Shown here: piece after piece, positions 1-8,402 of the stretch | Layout: every line of letters begins with the position of its first letter | How positions within the stretch are numbered: position 1 is the first letter of the stretch | Assembly: GCA_021788625.1 (NCBI GenBank) | Contig: JAJYKL010000017.1 | Span: 1-52,332 of the forward strand | Length of the DNA stretch: 52,332 nucleotides | Direction: 5' to 3' | Source of the DNA: Chloroflexota bacterium | GTDB lineage: Bacteria > Chloroflexota > Anaerolineae > J036 > Brachytrichaceae | Notes under the pieces: model-generated | Databases searched by the model: none | Seen by the model: the letters and a program-made list of their open reading frames with translations, nothing else | What the model was told of the DNA's origin: nothing | Position numbers and translations under genes: made by a program

Positions 1-456
1 ATTCATTCTGCGTGCCTCTCCTGCCGGTGAAGAAATGGCGAATGCATGCACTTGATATAGATACGCACTATTGTGCTTCAGGTTGCACGGAAAGCAAGCG
101 CTGATTTATACGGGACACCAATCCTGTTACCCTCAGACCTTCAGGAAGTAAATCGGTGGCGGTCCACGCCCGAACGGATGCCGCGCAGAACACTGGCGCT
201 CCAGGTGCTCTATTGTGCTTCCGACAAGGTGAAAGACGAAACTCTGGGCGGCATCAGCAGATTAGCCTGAGGGAACAGTTCCATCGTCACTCGACAGGTC
301 ATCGTTGCTCCACCATTGCTCACTACGTTCCAGTGCTCCTTCGTACCCCGTCATCACGATCCCGCTCAGCCGGGTGGAATATGGCCGAGCAGGGAATATC
401 ATGGAGATAGCCAATTCTCTTAAGATAACAGGGATATAAAAAAGAAGGAGCAATGT
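1..456. other. Leading stretch without a confident gene
   Basis: No open frame here has a recognisable product or a convincing ribosome site. A short frame reading from the window edge to a TGA at 53-55 could be the tail of an upstream gene, but it is too short to name. The last 15 bases carry the ribosome site of the following GH51 gene. The rest is presumably its upstream and leader region; I could not place a promoter with confidence. Confidence 0.5.
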
Positions 457-2319
457 ATGGCGGACCAGCGCATCACCATTACAAACGAACCCCTGTTCGA
501 CGGTACCCTTTCGCCGTACCTTTATGGTGAGTTCATTGAGTTACTCAACGACCTCATCCCTGGCATGTGGGCTGAGAAGGTGCATGACCGCGCGTTCGAG
601 GGCGTCTTGCAACCAACCCAGGTCTACCCTCCGGGGCAGAGCTGGGTGCGCTCATACTGGCATCCATTCACCGCTGCCCATCGGCATTTCGATCATTGGC
701 CCACTCATTCAGAGGAGACCAAAATGGTGGAGACAAAGGCATCGTTCGATTTGGACTCGCTAAATCCATACGTCGGCCGGCAATCAGCCAAGGTAACGGT
801 GAACGCATCGGACGGGCAGCCCTTCGTGGCCGGGATTGCCCAGGATGATATCGCTGTGCGTGCGGGTGAGACCATGAACCTGGAACTTTATCTTCGCGGC
901 GAACAGGCGGCCGTGCATGGGGCACAGGTGACCGTGATGGTGGGGCGTAACTACGGCGTCTTCTTCCGCGCCTACGATCAGGTTACTTTAGGTCCCTTGC
1001 AGCTTGGCTGGCAGCGCTATACGGGTACGCTCACTTCATCCGTTACTGACGAGGTCGCCTCTCTCGCCATCGGCATCAACCAGACGGGGATGTTTTGGGT
1101 GGACAAGGTGTCGTTGATGCCCCAGCACAATGCACGCGGCTGGCGAATTGATATAGTCGAAGCCATCCGTGCCATGAGACCTGGCATCATCCGCTTCGGA
1201 GGGTCATCGCTCATCTACTACGACTGGCGCACAGGCGTAGGTCCACGCAATCGGCGTGCCCCTTTCGAGAACCGCCCGTGGGGAAACATGGAAGAGAACG
1301 ACGTCGGTGTACACGAGTTTCTGGATTTTTGTGAGCTGGTGAACGCCCAGCCGCTCATCTGTCTGAACTCGAACTCGGCGACCATTGAACAGATCCTGGA
1401 GGAAATCGAGTACTGCAATGGCTCGGCGGACTCGCGTTGGGGATCGGTACGGGCTGCCATGGGCCACCCCGAATCCTTCAATGTGCGCTACTGGCAGATT
1501 GGCAACGAGCAAAGCGGCGAGGAGTATGAGCATCGCATGGTGGATTACGCGCAGGCAATACGTGCCTACCATCCGGACCTGATACTGCTGGCATCGTATC
1601 CTTCTGACAATATACTGCATAACCTGTCGGATGAGATCGACTATGTGTGCCCGCACTTCTATGCGCCTTGCGGCTCTGAGGTGGAGAGCGAGCTAAACCG
1701 GTTAATCGACGCGATCCGCGGGCAGGCGAAGAATAGCAGACTGAAGATTGCCGTCACAGAATGGAACCATACCGGTGCGGATTGGGGCTGGGCACGTGCG
1801 TGGCTGCTGACCCTCTACAACGCATTGAATGCGGCGCGCATGTTCAATCTCTTCCAGCGTCATGGCGAGTTCATTGACATTGCCAACCGGAGCAACATGA
1901 CCAACAGTTGCAACAGCGGCACCCTGCAGACAAGCGCCCTTGATCTGTACCTGACGCCAGCGTACCATGTGCAAAAAGCCTACGCGAACTACGCCGGCGA
2001 TCAGGCTCTGCGGATGCTGGTCGAGACCGGTGAAGTCCTGGACGTTTCCGCCACGCGCCGCACGGCGAATGGTGAAATTGCGCTGTTCGTTGTAAATTAC
2101 GGCTCTCAGGTAGAGCAGCGCGAGATCGACCTGACACCTCATGGATCTGCAGGACCTGTGCGGTGCAGGGTCTGGACCCTCAGCGGTCCAGGATTGGAGG
2201 CAGTCAATAGTTTCGCTGAAAAGACGCGCGTTTCGCCACTTGAAAGCGAGCTGGAAACCAGCGGCGGCATCTTTACATATGAATTCCCGCCCTTTTCGGT
2301 GACCATTTTAAGAGCATAG
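457..2319 (+). CDS. GH51 alpha-L-arabinofuranosidase with internal CBM-like insert
   Basis: The product should release terminal alpha-L-arabinofuranose from arabinan or arabinoxylan side chains by the retaining mechanism. The N-terminus (about residues 12-50) has the GH51 pattern SPYLYGEFIE. Residues of about 90-225 look like a beta-sandwich carbohydrate-binding insert (CBM4/9-like, ending WVDKVSLMP). The TIM barrel follows, with RFGGSS, then IGNEQSG giving the acid/base Glu351, and VTEWN giving the nucleophile Glu435. A C-terminal beta domain closes the protein. The 620-residue length is normal for the insert-bearing subtype. No signal peptide is visible, so it probably acts in the cytoplasm. 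The start is fixed by AAGGAG about 7 bases upstream. A dehydrogenase gene follows 16 bases later, suggesting a small sugar operon. Confidence 0.92.
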   Translation: MADQRITITNEPLFDGTLSPYLYGEFIELLNDLIPGMWAEKVHDRAFEGVLQPTQVYPPGQSWVRSYWHPFTAAHRHFDHWPTHSEETKMVETKASFDLDSLNPYVGRQSAKVTVNASDGQPFVAGIAQDDIAVRAGETMNLELYLRGEQAAVHGAQVTVMVGRNYGVFFRAYDQVTLGPLQLGWQRYTGTLTSSVTDEVASLAIGINQTGMFWVDKVSLMPQHNARGWRIDIVEAIRAMRPGIIRFGGSSLIYYDWRTGVGPRNRRAPFENRPWGNMEENDVGVHEFLDFCELVNAQPLICLNSNSATIEQILEEIEYCNGSADSRWGSVRAAMGHPESFNVRYWQIGNEQSGEEYEHRMVDYAQAIRAYHPDLILLASYPSDNILHNLSDEIDYVCPHFYAPCGSEVESELNRLIDAIRGQAKNSRLKIAVTEWNHTGADWGWARAWLLTLYNALNAARMFNLFQRHGEFIDIANRSNMTNSCNSGTLQTSALDLYLTPAYHVQKAYANYAGDQALRMLVETGEVLDVSATRRTANGEIALFVVNYGSQVEQREIDLTPHGSAGPVRCRVWTLSGPGLEAVNSFAEKTRVSPLESELETSGGIFTYEFPPFSVTILRA

Positions 2320-2335
2320 TCTGTTGGAGGATGAG

Positions 2336-3379
2336 ATGGAGAAAATGCTGGCAGCCGTGCTACACGATTTTAACGATCTGCGTCTGGAGGAGGTTCCGGT
2401 TCCGCGTGCCGCGGAGTACGGCGACGTCGTGGTGCGGATCAAGTCCTGTGGCATCTGCGCGACCGACTACAAGGCGATCAAGGGCATCCGCCGCAATGTG
2501 GAGTTTCCGTTTATCCCCGGCCACGAGCCCAGCGGCGTGGTTGCCGAGGTCGGCCCTGGGGTGACACATTTTAAGCCCGGCGACGAGGTCATCGTCATGC
2601 CGTCAGGCTACTGCGGTTATTGCAAACACTGCCGCACGGGCAACACCCACTATTGCGAGAACGCCTTCACCACCGGCGGCGACGGTCCCGTCATCGTATT
2701 ACCCGGGGCCTTTGCGCAGTATATGCGCACCAAAGACACCAGCCTCTTTCTGAAGCCTGCCAATTTACCCTTCGACGTAGCCGCCATTACGGAACCGCTA
2801 TCCGGGGCATGGAAAGGTGTGATCCAGTACAGCGAGATGAAAGTAGGCGACGACGTAGTGATCATCGGCGTTGGCAGCATCGGCTTGCTGTGCATGATGG
2901 TAGCCCATGCAGCCGGCGCGGGCCGCCTGATCGCTGTCGATACGAGCGAGTACGCGCTTCGAAATGCTCTGACTCTCGGTGCGACGCACATAGTCAACCC
3001 GTCCACTGAGGATGCAAAAGCTCGCATATATGAGATCATGCCAGATGGACCTGACATTATTGTGGAGGCAGCGGGTCCAATCCAGGCCGTCCGGCTGATG
3101 GTGGACCTGCGCCGGCGTGGAACGAAATGGAACGTTTTTGGGATAACGACACACGAAAAGTTCGAGCTGGACGGAGGCTACACACACTTCCTGGAAGGAC
3201 GCATGGATGCCAGCTTCGGCACTAACCCGTTGGCGATGAGTAAGGCCATTCGCCTGATGGAGCGTGGCCTGGTAGACGTTGGCAAAATAATCTCCCATCG
3301 CTTTCCACTGGAACAAATCCATGAGGCACTCGAAGTAATGAGCACGCCTAACCGCAACAAGATCGTCATTAACCCATAG
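2336..3379 (+). CDS. Zinc-dependent medium-chain dehydrogenase (sorbitol/threonine dehydrogenase type)
   Basis: This is an NAD(P)-dependent oxidoreductase of the MDR superfamily, expected to oxidise a sugar alcohol or similar secondary alcohol. Visible features are the catalytic zinc region CGICATDY and GHEPSG, the four-cysteine structural zinc loop CGYCKHCRTGNTHYC, and a Rossmann motif VVIIGVGSIGLL. The frame opens further upstream at a TTG (2324), but that codon lies inside the ribosome site TTGGAGG. The ATG at 2336, five bases after it, is the better start and gives 347 residues. The gene sits directly behind the arabinofuranosidase, so arabinose or arabinitol-type substrates are plausible. 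The exact substrate cannot be read from sequence. Confidence 0.9.
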   Translation: MEKMLAAVLHDFNDLRLEEVPVPRAAEYGDVVVRIKSCGICATDYKAIKGIRRNVEFPFIPGHEPSGVVAEVGPGVTHFKPGDEVIVMPSGYCGYCKHCRTGNTHYCENAFTTGGDGPVIVLPGAFAQYMRTKDTSLFLKPANLPFDVAAITEPLSGAWKGVIQYSEMKVGDDVVIIGVGSIGLLCMMVAHAAGAGRLIAVDTSEYALRNALTLGATHIVNPSTEDAKARIYEIMPDGPDIIVEAAGPIQAVRLMVDLRRRGTKWNVFGITTHEKFELDGGYTHFLEGRMDASFGTNPLAMSKAIRLMERGLVDVGKIISHRFPLEQIHEALEVMSTPNRNKIVINP

Positions 3380-3382
3380 AAA

Positions 3383-3421
3383 GGGCCCTGCACCGTACAT
3401 GAGCCAGTAGGGTGAAGGCCC
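3383..3421 (+). terminator. Hairpin after dehydrogenase gene
   Basis: GGGCCCTGCACC (3383-3394) pairs imperfectly with GGTGAAGGCCC (3411-3421) starting four bases after the dehydrogenase stop codon. The position suits a transcription terminator or mRNA end, but no clear T-run follows. Confidence 0.35.
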
Positions 3422-3531
3422 CGCCCGCGAACGCAGCGTCTGACGGCTGGTGGCGAGGAGAGGTGCGCAGTGTTCAAATGCTCCACCACAGTGTACGATA
3501 GGCGTGCTATACATCCAACAGCAATGGAGAC

Positions 3532-4368
3532 ATGATGAGACTTGGAGGACCAGTCTTCGACCGTGCCACTGATCCGGATGAGTGGGCCCGGACCGTGCGC
3601 CAGTTGGGATATCGCGCAGCGTACGCACCTGTGAACGATGACGCGACCGACGATGTGGTGACACGTTATGCCAAGGCAGCCCAGGCAGCCAGCATCATCA
3701 TCGCCGAAGTGGGCGCCTGGTGCAACCCACTCAGTCCTGACAACCAGACGCGTCGCCAGGCTATTGTGTTTTGCCAGAGAAGGCTGGCGTTTGCTGACCA
3801 CATCGGCGCGCGTTGCTGCGTGAACATCACCGGCTCACGGGGGGAGCAGTGGGATGGTCCCCATCCCGATAATCTGACTGCAGCCACCTTTGACCTGATC
3901 GTAGACACCGTGCGTGAAATCATCGACGCGGTCAAGCCAAGGCGCACCTTCTATACGTTGGAGACCATGCCCTGGGCGTATCCCGACTCACCAGACTCGT
4001 ACCTGGCATTACTGAAGGCAATCGACCGGCCCCAATGTGCTGCACACCTGGATCCGGTGAACCTGGTGAACAGCCCGCAGCGTTTCTACCATACCGCCCC
4101 TTTATTGCGGGAATGCTTTGATAAACTCGGGCCGTATATCAAGAGCTGTCACGCCAAGGACATTGCCCTGAGTGGACAACTTACTACTCACCTGAACGAG
4201 GTACGCGTTGGCCTCGGCGGACTGGACTATCGTGTCTTCCTGCAGGAGCTGAATAAACTCGACCCCGACACTCCGCTCATGCTGGAGCACCTGCCGACCG
4301 CACAGGATTACGACCTCGCAGCCAGCCACATCCGGATGGTGGCGAGTGAGCTCGGAATGCAGTTATAG
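3532..4368 (+). CDS. Sugar phosphate isomerase/epimerase-like TIM barrel protein
   Basis: The 278-residue product belongs to the xylose isomerase-like TIM barrel / AP endonuclease 2 superfamily. Most members isomerise or epimerise free or phosphorylated sugars with a divalent metal. Candidate metal ligands at strand ends are TLETMPW (Glu), HLDPVNLVN (His/Asp), SCHAKDI (His/Asp) and MLEHLP (Glu). The start ATG (or the next ATG, three bases on) has GGAGA just upstream. It follows the GH51 and dehydrogenase genes on the same strand after about 150 bases and may share a pathway with them. The precise substrate is not evident. Confidence 0.82.
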   Translation: MMRLGGPVFDRATDPDEWARTVRQLGYRAAYAPVNDDATDDVVTRYAKAAQAASIIIAEVGAWCNPLSPDNQTRRQAIVFCQRRLAFADHIGARCCVNITGSRGEQWDGPHPDNLTAATFDLIVDTVREIIDAVKPRRTFYTLETMPWAYPDSPDSYLALLKAIDRPQCAAHLDPVNLVNSPQRFYHTAPLLRECFDKLGPYIKSCHAKDIALSGQLTTHLNEVRVGLGGLDYRVFLQELNKLDPDTPLMLEHLPTAQDYDLAASHIRMVASELGMQL

Positions 4369-4376
4369 GTTGCGGA

Positions 4377-5216
4377 TCAGGCCAGCGGTTCGAACACACT
4401 GCGAGCTTCTGTCTCAATCAAATCGTGCAAAGCCGCGATGAGGCGACGTGTGAGTGGACCGGGATGGCCGTCGCCAATCTCGCAGTTATCAACCTTTATC
4501 ACCGGCATCACTTCGCGTGAGACACTGGTTATAAAGCACTCCTGAATATGAGGCAGGTCATTAATACCAATGGCGGCAGTCGAATACGACAGTTCAGGCA
4601 GGGTTCTGTGTGACACCTCCAGAACAAGTGTCTGTGTCACCCCAATAAGGGCTCGCTCCTGCTCAGTGTGTACAACACCGTTATAAACGGCAAAGAAGTT
4701 GCTGCTTAAGCCTTCGAGGATGGATCCATCGGATGCAACCATCAGCCCTTCGTGCGCGCCGGGCGGCAATGCTTTATAGGTGTCGCCGGCTGAGACTATA
4801 AAGGCCGTGCTCTTGGCGTGGGGATTGTCTCGCCGGGAGGTTACCGTTACACACCACACTCCTTGTTCGACCATTTCCGGAGGATAGGGTGTGAAGGGCT
4901 CGATCGATGCGTACAAGTGCGGCGGTGAGAAGGTAAGACGGAAGCGCGACTCAGCGTAACCAGTCTGAAGCATCACCTCAGCCAACGCCTGCCGTGCAGC
5001 TTCATGGTCAATGCGACCCGGCATACCCATGAGTTCCGCTGTCTCGACCAGCCGCTTCAAGTGCTGTTCCAGACGTAACAGGCGATTACCATGGTAGGTT
5101 CGGAAGGTGGTATAGGCTCCCTGTGGTAACCTGGCCGAAGCTGCGTACAGGTTGGGCTCTTCGTGTACCCGCTGTGGTACCAAGTCCGGTGACGTAATGC
5201 TATACGTTATGACCAT
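4377..5216 (-). CDS. Class IV PLP-dependent aminotransferase (BCAT / D-amino acid aminotransferase / ADC lyase fold)
   Basis: The product has the fold-type IV aminotransferase pattern. An N-terminal segment reads QGAYTTFRTYHGNRLLRLEQHL. A candidate PLP lysine lies in HAKSTAFI. The phosphate-binding region reads ILEGLSSNFFAVYNG, then ALIGVTQTLVLE. At 279 residues it is full length. The family includes branched-chain aminotransferases, D-amino acid aminotransferases and 4-amino-4-deoxychorismate lyases, and the sequence alone does not separate them. The usual arginine after GVT is replaced by Gln, so substrate recognition may differ. It converges with the sugar isomerase gene (8 bases between stops) and diverges from the PAP2 gene by 36 bases. 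Confidence 0.85.
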   Translation of the reverse strand: MVITYSITSPDLVPQRVHEEPNLYAASARLPQGAYTTFRTYHGNRLLRLEQHLKRLVETAELMGMPGRIDHEAARQALAEVMLQTGYAESRFRLTFSPPHLYASIEPFTPYPPEMVEQGVWCVTVTSRRDNPHAKSTAFIVSAGDTYKALPPGAHEGLMVASDGSILEGLSSNFFAVYNGVVHTEQERALIGVTQTLVLEVSHRTLPELSYSTAAIGINDLPHIQECFITSVSREVMPVIKVDNCEIGDGHPGPLTRRLIAALHDLIETEARSVFEPLA

Positions 5217-5252
5217 ATCTATTCTTGCGTTCTCAGTGTAGCATAACCATTT

Positions 5253-5981
5253 ATGAGATTGGTGAGTGTTACAAAGCCGCCCAAAGTGCGCCTGCAGTTC
5301 ACCATAGCGTTCATTTGCCTCGCACTACTGGCCGGGCTTACAGCAGCCGTTGTGTCGAGATCACCTATACCCGGCGATACAGCTTTGTTGATGTGGGCAA
5401 TGGGTATGCGTCATGTCACCCTCACTGCGATATTCCAGGTTCTAACCTTCCTGGGATCGGCTACGCCCGCGCTGGTTATAGCCATTGTTCTCAGCGGCGT
5501 AGAGTTGGTTATCCTCCTGAGGCAGCTTCCCAAGAGGCAGGCGCATCGAGGTATATGCAACCCGATAAACAGGAGCATACTCATCCGTGCCTCCTGGCCA
5601 GTCGTCGCCTTCACAGGCATGCTGGTTTGTAATCTCACTCTTCGCATACTGATTGGTCGTCTGCCGCCCAAAGTGGATAGCATTCCGAACCTGTTACCGG
5701 AAATTCAGACCGAATTTCAACGGTTCTCTTTCCCCAGTGGCCATGCAGGAGCCATCTTCGTCACCTACGGCTCACTGGCCCTAATTGCCTGGCGCGCTCC
5801 CGTTCTGCGCTGGCCCGTACTGGCGTTCACCATCCTGCTCATCCTGGGTGTAGGATTTGGGCGAATATACCTGGGCGTGCATTGGCCGAGCGATGTCGCC
5901 GCAGGATATCTGCTCGGGCTATGTTGGTTGTGCGTCGCTGTATCCTTATACCAATATCACCGTCACGACATGGGGTCATAA
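5253..5981 (+). CDS. PAP2-family membrane phosphatase
   Basis: This integral membrane phosphatase of the PAP2 superfamily is about 242 residues long and has five or six hydrophobic segments. The conserved signatures are FPSGHAGA (motif C2) and GRIYLGVHWPSD (motif C3, with the catalytic His and Asp). A degenerate C1 motif lies around IGRLPPK. Family members dephosphorylate lipid phosphates such as undecaprenyl pyrophosphate, phosphatidic acid or phosphatidylglycerophosphate at the outer membrane face. The polyprenyl synthase gene begins four bases after its stop. This coupling suggests a role in polyprenyl phosphate metabolism, which is an inference. Confidence 0.88.
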   Translation: MRLVSVTKPPKVRLQFTIAFICLALLAGLTAAVVSRSPIPGDTALLMWAMGMRHVTLTAIFQVLTFLGSATPALVIAIVLSGVELVILLRQLPKRQAHRGICNPINRSILIRASWPVVAFTGMLVCNLTLRILIGRLPPKVDSIPNLLPEIQTEFQRFSFPSGHAGAIFVTYGSLALIAWRAPVLRWPVLAFTILLILGVGFGRIYLGVHWPSDVAAGYLLGLCWLCVAVSLYQYHRHDMGS

Positions 5982-5985
5982 GTTT

Positions 5986-7074
5986 ATGGATGTGGTCTTC
6001 ACGCTCAATGACTATTTTACTGTTCACCTGCCACAGATCGAGGAGGAGATGCGCCGGGCTGTTAACCGGGTATCCGACAGCCCCGCCCTACCCATTACCA
6101 CATCGCACCCTCCCTTGTTTGATACGATGTTGAACTATCACCTGGGATTTGCAGAGGCAAATGGAATCCCGGTATCGGTGTATGGCGGAAAACGCATTCG
6201 GCCGATGCTAACCTTGCTGGCCTGCGAAGCTTGCGGCGGATCCGCTGACGTAGCCTTACCTGCAGCGGCAGCCATTGAGCTCATGCACAACTTTTCACTC
6301 GTCCATGACGACATCGAGGACCGCGACCGGATTCGGCGCGGTCGCCCCACCCTATGGACATTATGGGGTAACGCTCAGGCGATAAATACCGGCGATGCCA
6401 TGTTTGCGCTGGCACACTCCTGCATCGAAGCCCTGGTGGAACGTGGTGCAGACCCGGTTCGCGCCGTGCATGCGCTGCGTGTCTTCGATGATGCAGCGGT
6501 TGCGTTAACGGTGGGGCAACACATGGATCTGAGCTTCGAAGCGCGATCCGACGTCAGCGTGGACGAATACATGGCGATGATCCAGGGAAAGACGGGTGCA
6601 CTCACCCAGGCTGCCTGCGCCATCGGCGCGCTTCTCGGTGGAGCGTCGGATGAACGGATCCGTGCCCTGGCTGCCTTCGGTGCATGGCTGGGTATCGCAT
6701 TTCAACTGCAGGATGATATCCTGGGCATATGGGGCGATCCCGCTGTAACCGGGAAACTGCACAGCGACCTAAGCCATCGTAAACGGACCCTGCCGGTACT
6801 CTACGCGGCTGCGCAGGACGCACATGTGCGAGAACTATACTTTGGCGGTAGTTCAAATGCCGGTTCTGCCTCAGTCGACAATGCCTTACCGGACACTGTC
6901 CTGGCAGAGGTGCTACATTTGATCGTGGCAAGCGGAGCGCGAGAGTATACGGAACAGGTTGCGCTGGACACCTGTACACGTGCGATGAAGTCGCTTGACT
7001 CGGCACAGGTGGATAACCCCTCTGGCGCCCTGCTACGTGAGTTGGCCTGGGGCTTGCTGGGCCGAGAAAGTTGA
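5986..7074 (+). CDS. Polyprenyl diphosphate synthase (trans-isoprenyl type)
   Basis: The enzyme condenses isopentenyl diphosphate onto an allylic primer to make a C15-C50 chain. Motifs are GGKRIRPML, the first aspartate-rich motif DDIED (Asp108, Asp109, Asp112) in LVHDDIEDRDRIRRGRPT, and the second region FQLQDDILGIWGD (Asp243, Asp244). In the second region the third Asp is Gly, a variant common in actinobacterial-type GGPP synthases. Open frame extends 43 codons further upstream but that overlaps the PAP2 coding region. The ATG at 5986 fits family length (362 residues) and lies 4 bases after the PAP2 stop. Chain length cannot be set with confidence. Confidence 0.92.
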   Translation: MDVVFTLNDYFTVHLPQIEEEMRRAVNRVSDSPALPITTSHPPLFDTMLNYHLGFAEANGIPVSVYGGKRIRPMLTLLACEACGGSADVALPAAAAIELMHNFSLVHDDIEDRDRIRRGRPTLWTLWGNAQAINTGDAMFALAHSCIEALVERGADPVRAVHALRVFDDAAVALTVGQHMDLSFEARSDVSVDEYMAMIQGKTGALTQAACAIGALLGGASDERIRALAAFGAWLGIAFQLQDDILGIWGDPAVTGKLHSDLSHRKRTLPVLYAAAQDAHVRELYFGGSSNAGSASVDNALPDTVLAEVLHLIVASGAREYTEQVALDTCTRAMKSLDSAQVDNPSGALLRELAWGLLGRES

Positions 7075-7189
7075 GTATCCGTGATCCACATTGAAGCAAC
7101 ACCCGTATAAAGATCTGGTGGATCGATCATGCGATCGTCCTCTGGATTGCGCGCACAGGCTTGAGAAAAAGTGATAAGGAGGAATCAGG

Positions 7190-8005
7190 GTGTTTGTACC
7201 AGTCAATGACCTGAGCATGTTCGTTGAGGATCGCAGCGCGCCCGACGATCAGACGATTCTTTTTCTGCACGGCTTCCCATTCGATCACAGCATGTGGCGC
7301 GAGCAACTGCAACTCTTCAGCTCGGAGTACCGCTGCCTGGCACCCGATCTGCGTGGACATGGCGGCACCGTCGAGACAGGCCAGCCCCTTTCAGCGGATC
7401 AGGTCACCATCGACCTGCTCGCCGACGACGTCATCGCACTGCTGGACCAGATACACCCACGCCAGCATCGGATCACGGTGTGTGGGCTATCGATGGGCGG
7501 CTATATCGCCTTCGCCCTGTGGCGCAAGATTCCAGAGCGCATCGGACGCCTGATCCTGGCTGATACAAAAGCCACGGCGGACACGCCCGAAGCCCGGGCG
7601 CGTCGTTTGGTACAGGCTTCACAAGTGAACGCTTCCGGGCCACAGGCCATTTCCAGCGGAATGCTCGACAATCTATTGACCGAGCGGAATCGCACGGGCA
7701 TCATCGGTATGGAAGTGCGGACGATGATCGAAAATACCACACCTAAGGGCCTGGTCAACACACTTCACGCCCTGGCGGAACGACCTGACTCGACTGATAC
7801 TCTCAGCACCATCAAGGTGCCCGTGCTGGTGGTGGTTGGAGCGGATGACAAACTGACTACCCTGCAGGATGCGCAATACATGCTGGAGCGGGTGCCCAAC
7901 AAGGCACCTCTGATTATTATCCCGCGTGCTGCGCACTTAAGCCCACTCGAGAATCCCGATAGCTTTAACCTGGCCATGTCGAACTTCCTGCATCTACCAG
8001 CCTAG
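7190..8005 (+). CDS. Alpha/beta hydrolase
   Basis: The 271-residue product is a classical alpha/beta hydrolase of the esterase, lactonase or haloperoxidase-like group. It shows the oxyanion motif FLHGFPFDHSMW, nucleophile elbow GLSMGG, a late acid GADDKLT, and the catalytic His in AAHLSPLE. The start codon is GTG, chosen because an AAGGAGG-type ribosome site lies just upstream (7176-7182) at good spacing. There is no signal peptide or membrane segment. It stands alone between the polyprenyl synthase gene and a repeat block. The substrate is unknown; a role in 3-oxoadipate enol-lactone type hydrolysis is only one possibility. Confidence 0.88.
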   Translation: MFVPVNDLSMFVEDRSAPDDQTILFLHGFPFDHSMWREQLQLFSSEYRCLAPDLRGHGGTVETGQPLSADQVTIDLLADDVIALLDQIHPRQHRITVCGLSMGGYIAFALWRKIPERIGRLILADTKATADTPEARARRLVQASQVNASGPQAISSGMLDNLLTERNRTGIIGMEVRTMIENTTPKGLVNTLHALAERPDSTDTLSTIKVPVLVVVGADDKLTTLQDAQYMLERVPNKAPLIIIPRAAHLSPLENPDSFNLAMSNFLHLPA

Positions 8006-8041
8006 GGGCGGCTTGCATTTCACAACAAGGTTCCCAGCAGT

Positions 8042-8229
8042 CATGGTGAGCCGGTCGTCCTTCGACAAGCTCAGGATGACCCTTCGACAAGCTCAGGATG
8101 ACCCTTCGACAAGCTCAGGATGACCCTTCGACAAGCTCAGGATGACCCTTCGGTAAACTCAGGATGATCATGGTGAGCCTGTCGTCCTTCGACAAGCTCA
8201 GGATGACCCTTCGACATGCTCAGGATAAA
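8042..8229. repeat. Tandem 22-bp repeat block (seven units)
   Basis: Units of 22 bp beginning CCTTCGACAAGCTCAGG start at 8059, 8081, 8103, 8125 (identical), 8147 (degenerate), 8186 (identical) and 8208 (degenerate). A 17-bp sequence CATGGTGAGCCGGTCGT (8042-8058) recurs at 8169-8185 with one change, so a larger block has itself been duplicated. There are no unique spacers, so this is not a CRISPR array. The rest of the 8006-8402 gap holds no gene I can support. Confidence 0.93.
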
Positions 8230-8402
8230 TGCCCAACGTCCTGCGTTCAATCGTAAGCGACTCATGGGCAGGAAAACAAGCCGCTCGCGCCTACACACCA
8301 AGCCAGGATTTCTTTCCGACCAACCGTACGCGCCAGGTTAGCCGGTTTCGCCTATGAATAAGGCTGGCAGTACTGCTGCGTCTTTAAATTGGCCGCGTTG
8401 AG

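Noticed and set aside
260..456. Possible riboswitch or T-box leader before the GH51 gene
   Set aside because: A GGGTGGAA phrase is present, but no T-box bulge, specifier stem or terminator could be traced.
2798..3664. Long antisense open frame over the dehydrogenase gene
   Set aside because: It is a shadow of GC-rich coding on the other strand and has no recognisable domain or ribosome site.
8042..8229. CRISPR-like direct repeats
   Set aside because: Units abut without unique spacers, are only 22 bp, and no cas gene is near.
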